From Omphiscola glabra (lineage: Eukaryota > Mollusca > Gastropoda > Lymnaeidae), in contig OZ024794.1 of the NCBI GenBank assembly GCA_964017045.1, positions 56,433,108-56,497,107 of the forward strand: 64,000 bases of DNA, in the 5' to 3' direction. The notes beneath the pieces were generated by a model that was given only the letters and a program-made list of their open reading frames with translations, ran no database searches and was not told the origin of the DNA. Position 1 is the first letter of the stretch. Each line of letters starts with the position of its first letter. The position numbers and the translations under genes were made by a program. Shown in pieces: positions 34,901 to 49,900 of this stretch.

Positions 34901-37900
34901 AACCTAAAATGACAGTTGCAGAAGCTCAAGAAAATCACGTTTGGGCTGAAACGCTGTTCGTTATTTCTGAATGAAGTGAATGATGTCACCACGAACTGGA
35001 CTGGGGGTGGACGTGAGGAAATCTACATCTAATCCATTTACGTTGTTCGGCCGGTCAACAGAGCCCAAATATTCAACAAATATACGAAACAGTTTGATGG
35101 TCCCATCAGTTGTCAGTGCTATCAAACACTTTAGCCACCATGAGTTCAATGATGCAATGCCTGCACAGTAAGCTGATCAGATCCATGTCCAGCTTTTCCC
35201 CCAAAAGTTTGCAGGCTCCGACAAGAACATCGGCGTTGCTAGCTGTACTATCAAAGCGCACACATGTCATGCTATCAGCGAGGTCCCATTCCTAAAAAGC
35301 CAAAATACGTCTGTCTGTCCGGTTCCATTTGGCAAATTTGGCACCCCAACAGCTTCATTTTTACACCCCTAGACACCATAACCACAAGACGATCAACGAG
35401 CTCCTCAAAAATTACAGCAGGCAGCATATTCCCCTCCCAATGTACTGTTAATGGACAGTTTTGACCAAATGATGCCCGAATATCTTTACCTACTCATTCC
35501 CAGTGCTTGTGACTGGCTATACTGATTAATTCTTTGTTAATTGTTAGGGCTGACGGTCTAGGTCCAAGTGATTCAGCTGCACTGATGTAAGCTGTATTCC
35601 TGTCACTACATTTGGTTTAGTGTAATGCAGCTGCTAAACCTGGACTGGCAATATTGATTGGTCTGCTTCGGTTGACTAGGAGTTTGTTGCCGACCCGAGT
35701 CCTGAGCAGCATCGCTACTGGTTTCAATTTCACTCACACCCCTGCTGCTGCACTCCATATAAGCCGCTTGTTGCTCGGTCTCCTTTCGCGAACAGCCCTT
35801 TTCTTTAACTGTCTTCTTTCTTAGCCAACCCCATGTCATCAGGATTCATGTTACCAAGCCTCCCTTCATCTATCCTTCTTTCTCTCCTTCCTCTCTATCC
35901 TTCCCTCTTTCTCTCTATCCCTCTCTCTTCCTTCCTCTCTATCCCTCTATCTCTCTTTCTCTCTATCCCTCTCTTTCTTTCTCTAACGCTCTCTTTCTCT
36001 CTGCTAATCAAGCATGTGAAGATGAAACACTTGTTGCTTTGAAGGAAGCTTCCAGTGATTGATGCAAGAGTTCCTCCAACCAACGAGCCATGAAGATGAA
36101 ACACTTGTTGCTTTGAAGGAAGCTTCCAGTGATTGATGCAAGAGTTCCTCCAACCAACGAGCCATGAAGATGAAACACGTGTTGCTTTGAAGGAAGCTTC
36201 CAGTGATTGATGCAAGAGTTCCTCCAACCAACGAGCCATGAAGATGAAACACTTGTTGCTTTGAAGGAAGCTTCCAGTGATTGATGCAAGAGTTCCTCCA
36301 ACCAACGAGCCATGAAGATGAAACACGTGTTGCTTTGAAGGAAGCTTCCAGTGATTGATGCAATAGTTCCTCCAACCAACGAGCCATGAAGATGAAACAC
36401 GTGTTGCTTTGAAGGAAGCTTCCAGTGATTGATGCAAGAGTTCCTCCAACCAACGAGCCATGAAGATGAAACACTTGTTGCTTTGGAGGAAGCTTCCAGT
36501 GATTGATGCAAGAGTTCCTCCAACCAACGAGCCATATACCGCATTCCTCCATGGGCAGATCACAAATGACGCTTTCCATCTCACGCGATGACCCCCGATG
36601 TCATAAACAGTAACCTTATGATATATTTGCATATGAACTAAACGGAAGCATCATTCTATTACGACACAACCTTATCCAATTAAAATTAATGAACACATGA
36701 AAACATGTCAGCACATTGCGCTATCAGTAAACATTAACATGAAACGTGACATAGTTCCTAAGCATCACAAAATAACGTGGGGGTACCTGGAAAAGTTTGA
36801 GCTTCTACTAAACTGACTGGCACACTCATGTATAGATTAATATGAGTCGCAAGGGGAGAAAATCGTTTTTTTTAAAAAAAATTTTGCTGTTGTAAAAATA
36901 AATGTGTTTTTTTAGATGATACATCCCACCCACCTCTTCACGGATGTGTAAGACCAGGGCAAATTATTTCTCTTACAGTTCGGACCGAAAGATATTAACA
37001 GTCTCTTGTTCCCCAGTCTGTTCGAATTTACCAGCGTGCTCCCCCCCAGCGATTTCCAAATCTAAATGATCACTAATTAAGTCATTATTGTCACTAAAGT
37101 AGTTCATTGAAGGCTGACTTCTACGCTAGACAAACACTTAAGATACCTTGTGGTTAAAGTGTTATAACTGTACAATGTTGTCTTGGTTAAAATGTGTATT
37201 TATTTATGTTCTGAAAATGAATACGTCACTTTCCTGTTGTGTTATCTTAGTCTAAATGACACAAGCACTGACGTCACTTTCCTGTTGTGGAGTCTAAGTG
37301 TAAATTTAGTACACGACAACGGACACTTCCATTTAAAACCATCGCCTTTAAGACCTAGCCTTGGCAGATTCAGATTAACAAGGATGGTCTGAACGGAAAT
37401 CGAAAACCTTAAGAAATCTTCCAGGAAAACTAAGTGAATGCATAAATCCTTAGGTTATCTCCCTCCACTGAGATTTCTCCCTCCCCCCACCCCCCTTTTT
37501 GTGCTTTGCTTTTTTTTTTTCTTTCTTAACGTTAAAATGTCATAATGACATCTGTATGTAGATGTCTTTGGGCAATATATAAAACGCAGACCTATTTACC
37601 CCCCGAACTCTTCAACCCGTACAATAGCGAATCGAAATCGTGCAATACAGTATCTTAATAGCCGGTTCCACAAATTGGAGGCGTCCACATGGGGTTTGCC
37701 TCTACGTAGCGGACTAGGAGAGTGGACTTGTCCACCCGAAGCCAAAAACCCCAGCCGACCGCATGACTCCCAAAGGGAGTAGCAGTGTCAAACAAGACTA
37801 CTTGTTGCCGGTGATGGATATGAGGCTTGGGTGGCGGTTAAAATCCATGCCGATGATTTTAGCTACGCGGCCGTGAGAAAGCCGCTCCTAGGCAACCGTT

Positions 37901-40900
37901 TCGTCCCAGCTTTCCGTCCCGACCGAAAGACTCCTTGGGCGGTGGGGGTGGTAACGCAACACCTTCCCTCCGGAGTGGAAGCAAACCCGCCCTGACCCAT
38001 TAGCGTCGGAGTTGGCGGAATTTTCACTGTGTCACTTGTTTGAATTCAGAGTTTACCTTCTCTTAGATGAGTTGCCGTTCAGGTTTAACTAGTCCCATCC
38101 ACCCGGAGTCCCGGGAAGGTTTTTGCTCGTCTAGGCTTTGGTGGTGATTGAACTCCAGACCACCAGAAATTTGACTAAGTTTAGACCAGTCGGCCTTCCA
38201 GCATCCACAGAAACTTTTACTGATCCAATTAAATGGACACTTGTTTTTTTGTTTTTTTGTTCATTTTTTTTCATTTCGTACATATTTTTTTAGAAACACA
38301 ATTCGCGATAGCAGACTGATGGGCAAAGCAAAAGTTCTGCGTGACACTACATCCACGTTCATGGCGTGATGCGGTGCCAGTGTGGCATGACATGTGCTAA
38401 TCGCAGGGAATAACACGATTTGGCCCCATAGCAACCGCATTTCGGGCCTGTCTGGATTTGTGCTATTTGAAAGTTTTTTTTTGTTAAGAAATCGATCCAT
38501 GATGAGGGTTAATTCAAGGATCGCTATTCATTGGTTTCGCTGTAATTTAGATATTGTGTGGTTTGAGATTGAGGAATTGTAGCGAAGCTCGGAGATGAAG
38601 CTCTGGAGCAGGGTCTATTTGTCAGAAGCTGGAGCGACCTTGATCTGATAAAATTACTTAATGCTCCGAGCTCCAATATAGTTTAATAAATTAATTTAAA
38701 TAAAAAATAATGTGTACTTTTAACTTACATTAAAAAATAATAATTATAATTAATGCACCACTCTCCTACCAGCTATGCTGCCCAATCTTCTACCTGCTAT
38801 GTTATCTCACTTTTTACCAGACATTTTGCTCCATTCTTCTACCAGCTATTTTGCCCCACTCTTCTATCAGCTATGTTGCCTCATTCAAATACCAGCTATG
38901 TTGCCCCACTCTTCTACCAGCTATATTTCCCCACTCTTTTGCCAGCTGTTACCAAACTCTTCTACCAGCTGAAATATTACATTCATTGGAAAGGGCCGAG
39001 CTATCGCTCTTTTATGGCCCCGGCAAGTAAGGTACAGGCCTGCCGCATCTGGTGGGCAGTCCCATAAATTAGACTCTCGACATGGTCGGCTGGGAGGACC
39101 CCAGTCACGCCAGTCGCCAGCGTTGAGCACTCGGCTAGAAGGTGCTCGATTGTCTCCGGTGCCTGACCACAATGGCGGCAGCTCGGGTCCCGCAACGGGT
39201 GCAATCTATTTAAGTAGCTGCGGGTAGGGCAATGCTCTGTTCTCATTTGGGTGATGAGACTCTGGTGGTGGCGTTTAAGACTCCACCACTCATCGCATTT
39301 GCGGTTGTTTTTGGGCATGCTCCGGTAAAGTTTACGGGCTGTGTTCCCCTGTTCCCATTCTTTTAGCCACTCCTCGTGGCAGAGGTCCTTAATCCTGGCT
39401 TGGGCCCCCAGTTGGGTCATTGGCCGGTTAGGTTGTGGCCGGGAAGAGCCTTGCCTCGCAAGACAGTCGGCTCTGTCTTGTGGTGGAATCCCCACATGTC
39501 CTGGGATCCATTGAAGGGTCACTTTGCCTCCGTGTGACTGTATGTCTCGCACGAGTTCCATAATTGCGTACACCATTTTCGTGTTCGTAGAGCTCCTTTT
39601 CACAATTTCCAGAGCACATTGTGAATCGGTGAACACTACGATGGGTGGAAGTGGTTTGCGTCTGGCTAGTCTGCGGCGCACTTGTTTCAAGCCCATCAAT
39701 ATAGCCTCTATCTCTGCATCAGTTGCAGTGCTATTTGTGCCACTTGGGCCTGAAATCTCCTCAGCTGGAGGTATCCCCTTAGGATACTGGATGAGTGCAC
39801 CGTAGCCCGCCCAGCTATGTTGCCCTACTCTTCTACCAGCTATGTTGTCCCGCTCTTCTACCAGCTTTGTTGCCCAATCTTCCACCAGCTATGTTATCCC
39901 ACTTTTTACCAGCCAATGTGCCTCAGCTATTTTTGTCCAATTTTTCTACCAGCAATTTTGCCCCACTCTTCTACCAGCTATGTTGCGTCACGTCTTAGGA
40001 ACTATGAGAGTCATTTAGTTTTTGTATACCAGGCCAGGTGATCATGTCGTAACTATGAGGGTCATTCAGTTCGCGTCGACCAGACCAGGTGTTCATGTCG
40101 TAACTATGAGAGTCATTCAGTTCGCGTATACCAGAAGATAAGGTAACAAGTTGTCAATGACAGCTATGCCGATAGCGTGGCTGTAGAAGGGAAATTAGAA
40201 GTGATCCATTTCACCTTTCAATCAAGCGACGGTCACCCTAGCGGAGTGAATCAGAAAGGACACAATAGGCTGTCACTGTTCGTGGCCAGACACACATTTT
40301 CAGTTGACCCCGCACTGTCAGGACAAGGCAGTCAGGTTTAAAATTTTTAATCTCCTACGCGCATTCAGACCACGTGAGCCGAGAAATGCGCTCTTGTTGT
40401 TGTTTTTCTCTTTCAAAGAGACGAGAAATGAGACATGGCCACAATGAAGAGAAATGGTTAGTTAAAATAGTAAAGAGAGATGGTAAGAGAGAAATTTTGA
40501 AGAGAAATAAAGGCGAATAGTGAGAGACTGCGAAGAGGAAAAGATCAGAGATTGAATCGGACACTCTCCCAGCTAACCTAACAAGATGATGAGGAAATAA
40601 AGTGATATGTGGCAGTATGTTTCAGTATGTGACAGTATGTGCCAGTATATGGCAGTGTGTTCCAGTATGTTGCAGTATGTGACAGTATATTCCAGTATGT
40701 TGCACTTTGAGACAATATGTTCCAGTATATGTCAGTGTTATGAAGATGACGTGTTAAAGCACGTCTTCCTCACTTTCCACGTGCATGACCTCTTACGGTC
40801 GAGGCCGTGTTGGGGTGTGTATTACGGACCGTTATAGATGGAGAATTTAATCTCTGTTGTTTTGTCTAGGGCTCGTTCTAAAAACAGTCCATAATAAAGG

Positions 40901-43900
40901 ACGATACCAAAGGTTAAAAATAATAACAAATAAAACGACAATTAAGGCCAGAGCTAATTACAATTAATAACTTTTTAATTTGTGAACTTCAATTAAATAA
41001 TAACAGCAAGAGAATTATGATTGAAATTATAAACTTACAGATTTGCTGGTACCGGTACTGTATATCAAAATACAATGAGCACAAAATTGTACGAGGAAAT
41101 AAAAATCTCTACACACAACAAAGTATAATGACACATAGCATGCCTCGTAATCAAGGAAAGGAAAAATCTCCCCCTCTCTATCGGTCAGCCCTTTTTATAG
41201 GCAGTTTCAGATGATCATTCTGGAAATGGAACACACAGTCTTACTGTTTCCCACATTTTCTAGATTGTTCTATCATGTTCCACAGAAACGGATGATAGTA
41301 AACAAAAGTATCATCAAAGGGATATTTTTTCTAGCCGCCCCAACACGGGACCGACTTGAAAGAGGTCATGCACGTGGAAGATAAACAATGCGTTAGACGG
41401 TTCGAGAGACATTAGTAGGAATTGCTTATAAAAAGGCTGACCGATTGAATGGGCCAGAGATTTTTCCTTTCCTTTATCACGAGACGTGCAGTGTGTCATT
41501 ATTTAATACTAGACAGTGCTTTGTTGTGTGTAGTTTTTCTTTGTACAACTTGAACTCATTGTATTTTTACATACAGCACCGGTACCAGTCATACTGTAAG
41601 GTAATAATTTTAATCATATTCTTTTACTTTTGTCATTCATAGAAAATCACAAAATTAAAAAAAACGTATTATTTGGCTTTGTGTATCGTTCTAGTTGTAT
41701 TGTTTTTAAAAACTTTGGTATCGTCCATTATTATGGACTGTTTTGAAACGAGCCAATAGACAAAACCAAGAGATAAAATTCTCGATTAATAGCAGTCCGT
41801 AACAGTCAGCATTGTGACAGTACATGTCCTATTTTCGTAGTGATAACAATCTACACTTTATCATAATTTACAGAGTAAGTGTTTCATTCCATCATCCCCC
41901 TTCCAAGCATTGCGCATTGGCGCGGACTATAAGCAAAAATATCCCCCCCCCCCCCAAACACACCAAAAAAAAAATTTAAAAAATAGGGTTACCGGAAATG
42001 TGATCGAAAGAAATTTCGTGGACGGAAAATTGATCGAACGGAAATTTGGTCGAATCTTTTTTTCAGTTCAGACGTTAAAATTTTCGTTAAATTTCTTTTT
42101 GATCGCACTATAATATATAGTAAAACAAAATAATGCGTTCAAAAAGAAATTTGACACAAAATTTTAATGTATAAACTTAAAAAAAGATTCGACCAAATTT
42201 CCGTTCGATCAAAATTCCGTCGATTAATTTTAAGTCGACGAAATTTCTTTCGATCAAATTTCCGGATACGAATAAATAAATAAATATATATATATACTCA
42301 CTTTCGAAGATTTAAATTTATAACGGTAGTGACGTGTAGTGTGAAAAACGTTTTGAAAAAACTTTTGAGTTTTATACATTTATTAATACATATGACTCCT
42401 TGTTTTTCTAAAGCTTATACACAGTATACATACTTTGTAAAAACTGTATTCATAGGACGTATCATCAGATTCTATAGAGAACAATAAACATTTTACAGCG
42501 ACAATGTCTTAAAATTTTATAATTAGAGTTTAAAAAATTAGATGTAGATTATAAAGAGATATCGCTTCTCACGTATGCTGACATTACACAAAACTGTCAG
42601 TGTGAGAGGACGTCAGGCATCAGCGTGAGAGACGTCAGGCATCAGTGTGAGAGACGTCAGGTATCAGTGTGAGAGACGTCAGGCATCAGTGTGAGAGACG
42701 TCAGGCATCAGTGTGAGAGAGGTCAGGCATCAGTGTGAGAGACGTCAGGCATCAGTGTGAGAGACGTCAGGCATCAGTGTGAGAGAGGTCAGGCATCAGT
42801 GTGAGAGACGTCAGGCATCAGTGTGAGAGACGTCAGGTATCAGTGTGAGAGACGTCAGGCATCAGTGTGAGAGACGTCAGACATCAGTGTGAGAGAGGTC
42901 AGGCATCAGTGTGAGAGACGTCAGGCATCAGTGTGAGAGACGTCAGGCATCAGTGTGAGAGAGGTCAGGCATCAGTGTGAGAGACGTCAGGCATCAGTGT
43001 GAGAGACGTCAGGCATCAGTGTGAGAGACGTCAGGCATCAGTGTGAGAGAGGTCAGGCATCAGTGTGAGAGACGTCAGGCATCAGTGTGAGAGACGTCAG
43101 GCATCAGTGTGAAAGACGTCAGGCATCAGTGTGAGAGACGTCAGGCAACAGTGTGAAAGACCTCAGGCATCAGTGTGAGAGACTTCAGGCAACAGTGTGA
43201 TAGACATCAGGCATCAGTGTGAGAGAGGTGAGACATCAGTGTGAGAGAGGTAAGACATCAGTGTGAGAGAGGCCAGACATTAGCGTGAGAGAGGCCAGAC
43301 ATCAGTGTGAGAGAGGTCAGACATCAGTGTGGGAGAGGTCAGACATCAGGGTGAGAGAGGTCAGTCATCAGTGTTATAGAGGTCAGACATCTGTGTGAGA
43401 GAGGTCAGACATCTGTGTGAGAGAGGTCAGACATCTGTGTGAGAGAGGTCAGACATCTGTGTGAGAGAGGTCAGACATCTGTGTGAGAGAGGTCAGACAT
43501 CAGTGTGAGATAGGTCAGACATCAGTGTGAGGGAGGGCACACATCTGTGTGAGAGGGGGCAGACATCAAGACAGTTGAAACCAAACATTTTCTTCTGAGT
43601 GACTGAAGGTTCAACAAATAAAAGAAAAAGTCCAAGGAGGATCCAAGCTCCTTGACGCTAATAATACCGCAGCTAGAAAATACATGTAGTAAATACATTT
43701 TACAGCTGCTTCATAATAATTTAACAACATTTTTTTTTTTTTTTAAAGTATTATTAAAAAATGTTGTTTTGTTTTAAAAGAAGGAAAAAGAAAATAAGGT
43801 AAGTAGACTAAAACACAAAACTCTATTTGTGCAATTGTGTTTACAAAACTCTAGGAGGGAAACATCATTGGTGAAAGACCAAAGTAAATCGTGTCGGCTA

Positions 43901-46900
43901 AAAGCCTTCTTCAGTTACCATAACAAACATACTTACACCCGATAAGAAGCAAACAAATATATATTGCATAGAATGAAGAAAAAGTGGGGCAGACGCCCAT
44001 GCACTCAAAAGTAGACCAAACCATAGGCATAACCGGTAAGGGTAAGGACTGTGGATAAGAGCAGGAAATAGGATTAAAAGTGATATTCAATTTCCGATTT
44101 CCTAAAAAACAGCTCAACGCGTCTAAGGTAATCTAATTTTTTTCCCTCCTGACTTTGAAAACCTCATGCCGAACGTGAAAGAACCACAGACCCACTGAAC
44201 CACAGACCCACCGAACCACAGATCCACCGAACCACAGATCCACCGAACCACAGATCCACCGAACAACAGACCCACCAATTTTGGCAGGGAAGAGAAAACC
44301 CGTGGGGTGACGGGATACTGGAGGTGGTTTTAGACACGTGATCAAATTATTAATCCCAAACATGGCTTCTCCAACTGAGACGAAACCGTTCAAATGTTCA
44401 CATGTTCATGAACAGTGAGTTCAACGATTGCGACGTTCAAATGTTTTAGTGCAGAAGGTTCACGGAGTAGAAGAAAGTTGTAAGACCGTAAGAAAAACAC
44501 CTGGCCAATGAAATCAGTTAGAAAATCTGTTTAAGAAAAGCAAAAATAAAATTATGATTTCTGAACGGAAATAAATATGTTCAGATACAAATAACACTTC
44601 ATGTCCTTTATTTTTTTATTTAGTTTCAGGCGTGTGACGTTGTGGTGAGACAATATCGTGTGTATGTGTTTGTGAATGGCATATTCAATAGCATCTAGTT
44701 AGGAAGCGGGTGTGTGCTGTGTGTTAGTTGACGGCATATTCAATAGCATCTGGGTAGCGTAGATGAATTCTTGACTTTGAGAAAAGCATTGAGCTTAAAT
44801 TAACTCCTCATTGGCATCTATTTTATTTTCTTATTTTAAAAAATAACATAAATAACATCTCTAAACGAGACCTTATAAACTTACCCAGGGTCAGCAATCG
44901 TGGGTGAACAAACGCAAGGTTGATACGGAGAAGCTCACTCAGGAGTAAGAGGTTGCAATCTGTCTTTGTCACCTGGAGACAAAGACAAACCACTTTATAA
45001 ACAGGTCCTAAACATCGTGAACTAACTGGCCGCAGTACATAAAGTTAGACAAGACTGATATTCATGAACGTAATCTAGTATGTTGTACGTTGGCACACAC
45101 TGAAGAATAACGCTACAACAACAGATACATTTAAAAACTTTATTTTTTTCTCTTCAAAATTGAAATCGAAGCAAGAACAATAAACTAGTGTGTCGACCTT
45201 CGCCTCCACGTTTCAAGTAGAGAATTTGAGTTAGAACGTTAACATATTTGAGACAACACAACTGCTGAAATGTCCCAACGATCAGCTGGGGGATCACCAG
45301 ACGCTACAATCATCTTTGAGCGGGCTGCAGTTATCTTTGAGAGGGCTGCAGGGGCGACTGGCTAGCATTCTGTGAAACTATTACACAAGAGGCTGATAGA
45401 AATCAAACCGATATTTATATATGTGATAAGTTGCTTTCCAAGCTATCAAAATGCCAAGCCCACATAAGAAAAGGAAATTAGTGCGGGTGTGGGGATGAGT
45501 GAGGTAAGGTTTAAAAGAAGGTCAGAAAAAGATTAACGCAGAAAAGGTGAGCTAAGATTTAAGGAGTAAATAGGAAAGGTTAAGCTAGGAGGAGAAATAT
45601 GTAGTTCCCCCGGGTAAATGTAGCAAGACGAAAAGAGAGAGAGGGGGGGGGAGAGGGGGGATGGAGAGAGAGAGAGAGAGTGAAAATGGGAAAGGGAGAC
45701 ACAGGAAGAGAGAAAAGAATGAGACAGGAGGTGAGAGAGATTGAGAGAAATAGAGAGAAAGAGATACTTAGAAGAAGGGAGAAATTTTAGTTTGCTACAT
45801 TAGATGTAGTCACTAGTTGGTGACGAGACAGACGAAATTTTGGTTAGCTACAGTAGATGTACTCACTAGTTGGTGACTAGCCAAGCGAATGAGTTCCTCC
45901 GTTAAATTCCCGAATGCCACATCCAGATCGTTGCATCTTAAGGTCACCTCAAGGCCATAGGTCAGCAGATCACCCGCCCAAGATCGCACTTCCTCAAGGT
46001 CATGACAACCCTCATCTCTTTGATTGACCGCGTCCAGTCGTTTTATCAGCACTGCGGTGACATCAGTCATCATTTGACCCACTTTTAGAACATGCTCTTT
46101 AGTGTCAGTCTGTGAAGTAAGACAAATTTAAAGTGATCATGCCATTAAAAAAAAAATGCAAGCCACATGCTCCATATTTTGTCAATATTACGGTTAAATA
46201 TGTAATCACCACAAATCAAACTATTTCTTGTTATATCATTAAATTATCATTAATCTCAGGGTCAATGATTTCGACAAAAACAAATGACGACTGGATTGTT
46301 TGAGAAAGAAATGATTATTAAAAATCAATTAACACGAGTGAAAAGTAGTGATATAATAATCATATATTGTACATTGGCATTATTGCAGATACATAATTTA
46401 ATCTACGCTTGACCGGTGCATCTTGTTAAAGACAAAGAAAATTGGATGAAATCAGGTCAGTGCTGCACAGTTGACTGAGTAGGCCGAAAACTACGGGCAC
46501 ATATGAGGTTTCTGGGTTAAAAACAGGCCAATAATTTTTCAAGTAATCTCTTAGAGATCAGGTTGGTCGTGTCAGTATGGAATTGGTCAATGGGCGTACC
46601 TAGTGGTCTCAGAAATGTCTCCAGGAAGCAGGAGATAATTACATATGGGCTGTAACATGAACAGCAGTTAGTCTGGACTCTGGGCTGATTGGATACAAGT
46701 GTTCCTAATTTTTTTTAAACCTACTTTTAATACTTGTATTTAATAAACGCTTGAAACAACAACAAGAAAACACACGATCTGAGATGGTAGAAGATGGGGC
46801 TCAGTGATAGAAGATGGGGCTCAGTGGTAGAAGATGGGGCTCAATGGTAGAAGATGGGGCATAATGATAGAAGATGGGGCTCAGTGGTAGAAGATCGACT

Positions 46901-49900
46901 CAGTGGTCAAAGATGGACTCAGTGGTCGAAGATTGGGTTCAGTGGTAGAAGATGGCGCTCAGTGGTAAAAGATGGGGCTCAGTGGTCGAAGATCGACTCA
47001 GTTGTAGAAGATCGACTCAGTGGTCAAAGATGGACTCAGTGGTCAAAGATGGGCTCAGTGGTCGAAGATTGGGTTCAGTGGTAGAAGATCGACTCAGTGG
47101 TCAAAGATGGACTCAGTGGTCAAAGATGGGCTCAGTGGTCAAAGATCGACTCAGTGGTCAAATATGGACTCAGTGGTCAAAGATGTGCTCAGTGGTCAAA
47201 GATGGGCTCAGTGGTCAAATATGGGCTCAATGGTCAAAGATGGAATAAGTGGTCAAAGATGGACTCAGTGGTCAAAGATGGACTCAGTGGTAAAAGCTGG
47301 ACTCAGTGGTCAAAGATGGGCTCAGTGGTCAAAGATGGGCTCAGTGGTCAAAGATGAGGCTCAGCGGCCAAAGAAGTGCTCAGCGGTCGAAGGGGGAATA
47401 CAATAGCAAGGCTAATGTACTTCTGTGTCACCTTATTGGTAGTCACTTCCCTTTGTTTATGATAGATTTAGGGTTCGGGTTAGGGTGAGCGACAGAGGGA
47501 CCAGTAGCGTGCAATTACCCAATAGCAATGCTAACATTTAGTCAAAGAGTTATAAATAATGATGTAGTGAATCACAGAGTCTTACATTTAGTCCAAGAGT
47601 AATAAGCAATGCTGTAGAGAACCACAGAGGGCTGCTCACGAGCTCTTGGCCTAATTGAGATCACGGTCTGGGTTAATATTCCTATCATGCAAATGAGCTT
47701 GTTTCTTCACAGAATAAAAGTCATTGCTTTCTAGTTAATATTTACGTGGATAGCGATGGTGACTTCATATGAAGGGGAGACTAAATTAACATTCTAGAGA
47801 TGGAATAGTAAATAAGCCGAAGTAGAATAGTCAATAAGCCGAAGTAGAATAGTCAATAAGCTGAGGTAGAGATACAGCGTGGTGAGCCCAGCCATAGGTT
47901 GGGATACTCGCTTTATAAAACTTCGTATAATAATAATAATAATATAAATAAAATGAAGACATAACTTTGAGACATGAAATATATTGTGTCAACAGCGCTC
48001 AGAAAGTAATAAACAAACCGAGAAAGAATTACAAATAGAAATAAATGCTTCTCCTTCTATATTTTGAGGGCCCACGATCAATGAATTGATCATTCTGGCT
48101 GGAATGTTTCACAGGGGTTCGCGATGTAACAGTGCATGGTTTTAAAGGGAATACTTCACTGGTTGCAAGGGCTACTCAGCGATGGTGTTATGAACTGGGG
48201 GTTGGAAGACAGAAGGCAATAGACGCAAATGTGTCAAGTGTATGACGAAATACCTTATTGTCTTTGGCAGGAATGAGGAGCTCCTGTACTGAGTTCTTGT
48301 TTGCTTCTTTGAGACTCCTCTTGTTGCACAAAAATAATGAAAAACCCCATGTATCATATCATATATATAAAAGTGAAAATTTGTGGCGGTGTTTGTTTGT
48401 TTGTACCACAAAGGCTATTACATGGATTAATGGATCTTGACCATGCTTGGCACATATATCCATCATTATACAGAAGGAACTCTTAAGGGGTTGAAAACAT
48501 TTAATAACATTTCGTGTGGGGCCGGGTGCCCCGAATTCATGTTTTTTTCTTACATGAGCTATATAAATAAAATGACCGACAAATACTCAAGCATGAATTG
48601 ATGATCTTGACCAAACGTAGTACATATACACTTCATTATCCATATTCAAGTACCGAGGGGTAGGGAACTCATAAAAAATCCATTCCTAGGGGGCCGGGGG
48701 CCCATTTAATTTTTCCTTAAATGAGATATATAAATATCGATAGGCTTAATACTCCTAATAGAATGAATGGATCTTGACCAAACTTAGTACACATACACTA
48801 GATTATCCATACTCAAATACTAAAGGGTACTGAACTCATAATATCCATTCCTCTGGGGCCGGGGGCCCAATTTAATTTTTCCGTATATAAGCTATATAAT
48901 TATTAATAGGCTTAGACAACACTATAGGTTCTATGTGAATTGATGGATATAGGCCTAGGGTGGAAGCAATACACTTCACTGTCCGTACTGAAATATCGGT
49001 GGATTTAACACTAATAATATCCAATCTAGAATTTTCCAGAAAGTTTAATAACTTTAAAACGCTATATCTATGGCATTATTCGGTAAATTTTAAAGGGACA
49101 AATTAAAAATTTTAGCATCATAACATACCTGGATGATTTTTAGAGGCCCCATCCAAGGGCAAAACTAATTCGGTACAATTATGGAATGGGCCCCCGGGGC
49201 CCCTCTTTTAACTTAAATGTACTACAGTTATAGAAATGCATTTAGTTGTATAATTTTTCGTATTCGAATAATAAATACTTAGAAAAGACCGTTTTTACAC
49301 GGTTCGAGGAGGATTTTACATTTAATCTAGAATGTTCCAGAAAGTTCTATAGGTCAATATGCTTAATACTCGTACATGGATGGATAGATCTTGACCAAAT
49401 TTGGCACATATATCCATCATTATACTGGAGGATCTCTTAAGGGGTTTTGAACTATTTATGACATTCCGTTTAGGGCCGGGGGCCCAAACTTTCGTTTTTT
49501 CCTATATGAGCTATATTAATAAAATTAACAACAAATACTCCTTCATGAGTAAACTTAGTACACATACACTTTATTATCCATATTCTAATACCGAAGGGTA
49601 CTGAAGTCATAATATCCATTTCTCTGGGGCCGGAGGCCTCATTTAATTTTTACTTATATAAGCTATATAAAAATATCAATAGGCTTAGACCGGTAACTCA
49701 TCGGTATCGGGATCCGACAGCTATCGATATACCACCGGGATCGGAATACCGGGGGGATTGGGATCATACCGGAATTGGGATCCAGAGGGATCAGAATCCC
49801 ACCGGGAAATGGTATACTAACGGGAGCGGGATACCGACGGGATTGTGAGCCCACCGGGATCGGAATAATTATAAGGCGGTAGACTGTTGAAGTTCCTTCT

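Noticed and set aside
35895..36632. Overlapping 245-, 191- and 178-codon - strand frames
   Set aside because: A 74-bp repeat read in all three frames, so the same peptide blocks recur in rotation. No protein-like composition.
37660..38210. Possible tRNA-derived SINE or RNA gene
   Set aside because: No A-box/B-box pair with correct spacing and no cloverleaf could be drawn by eye.
46854..47488. Overlapping 76-128-codon + strand frames
   Set aside because: 19-20-bp minisatellite translation.
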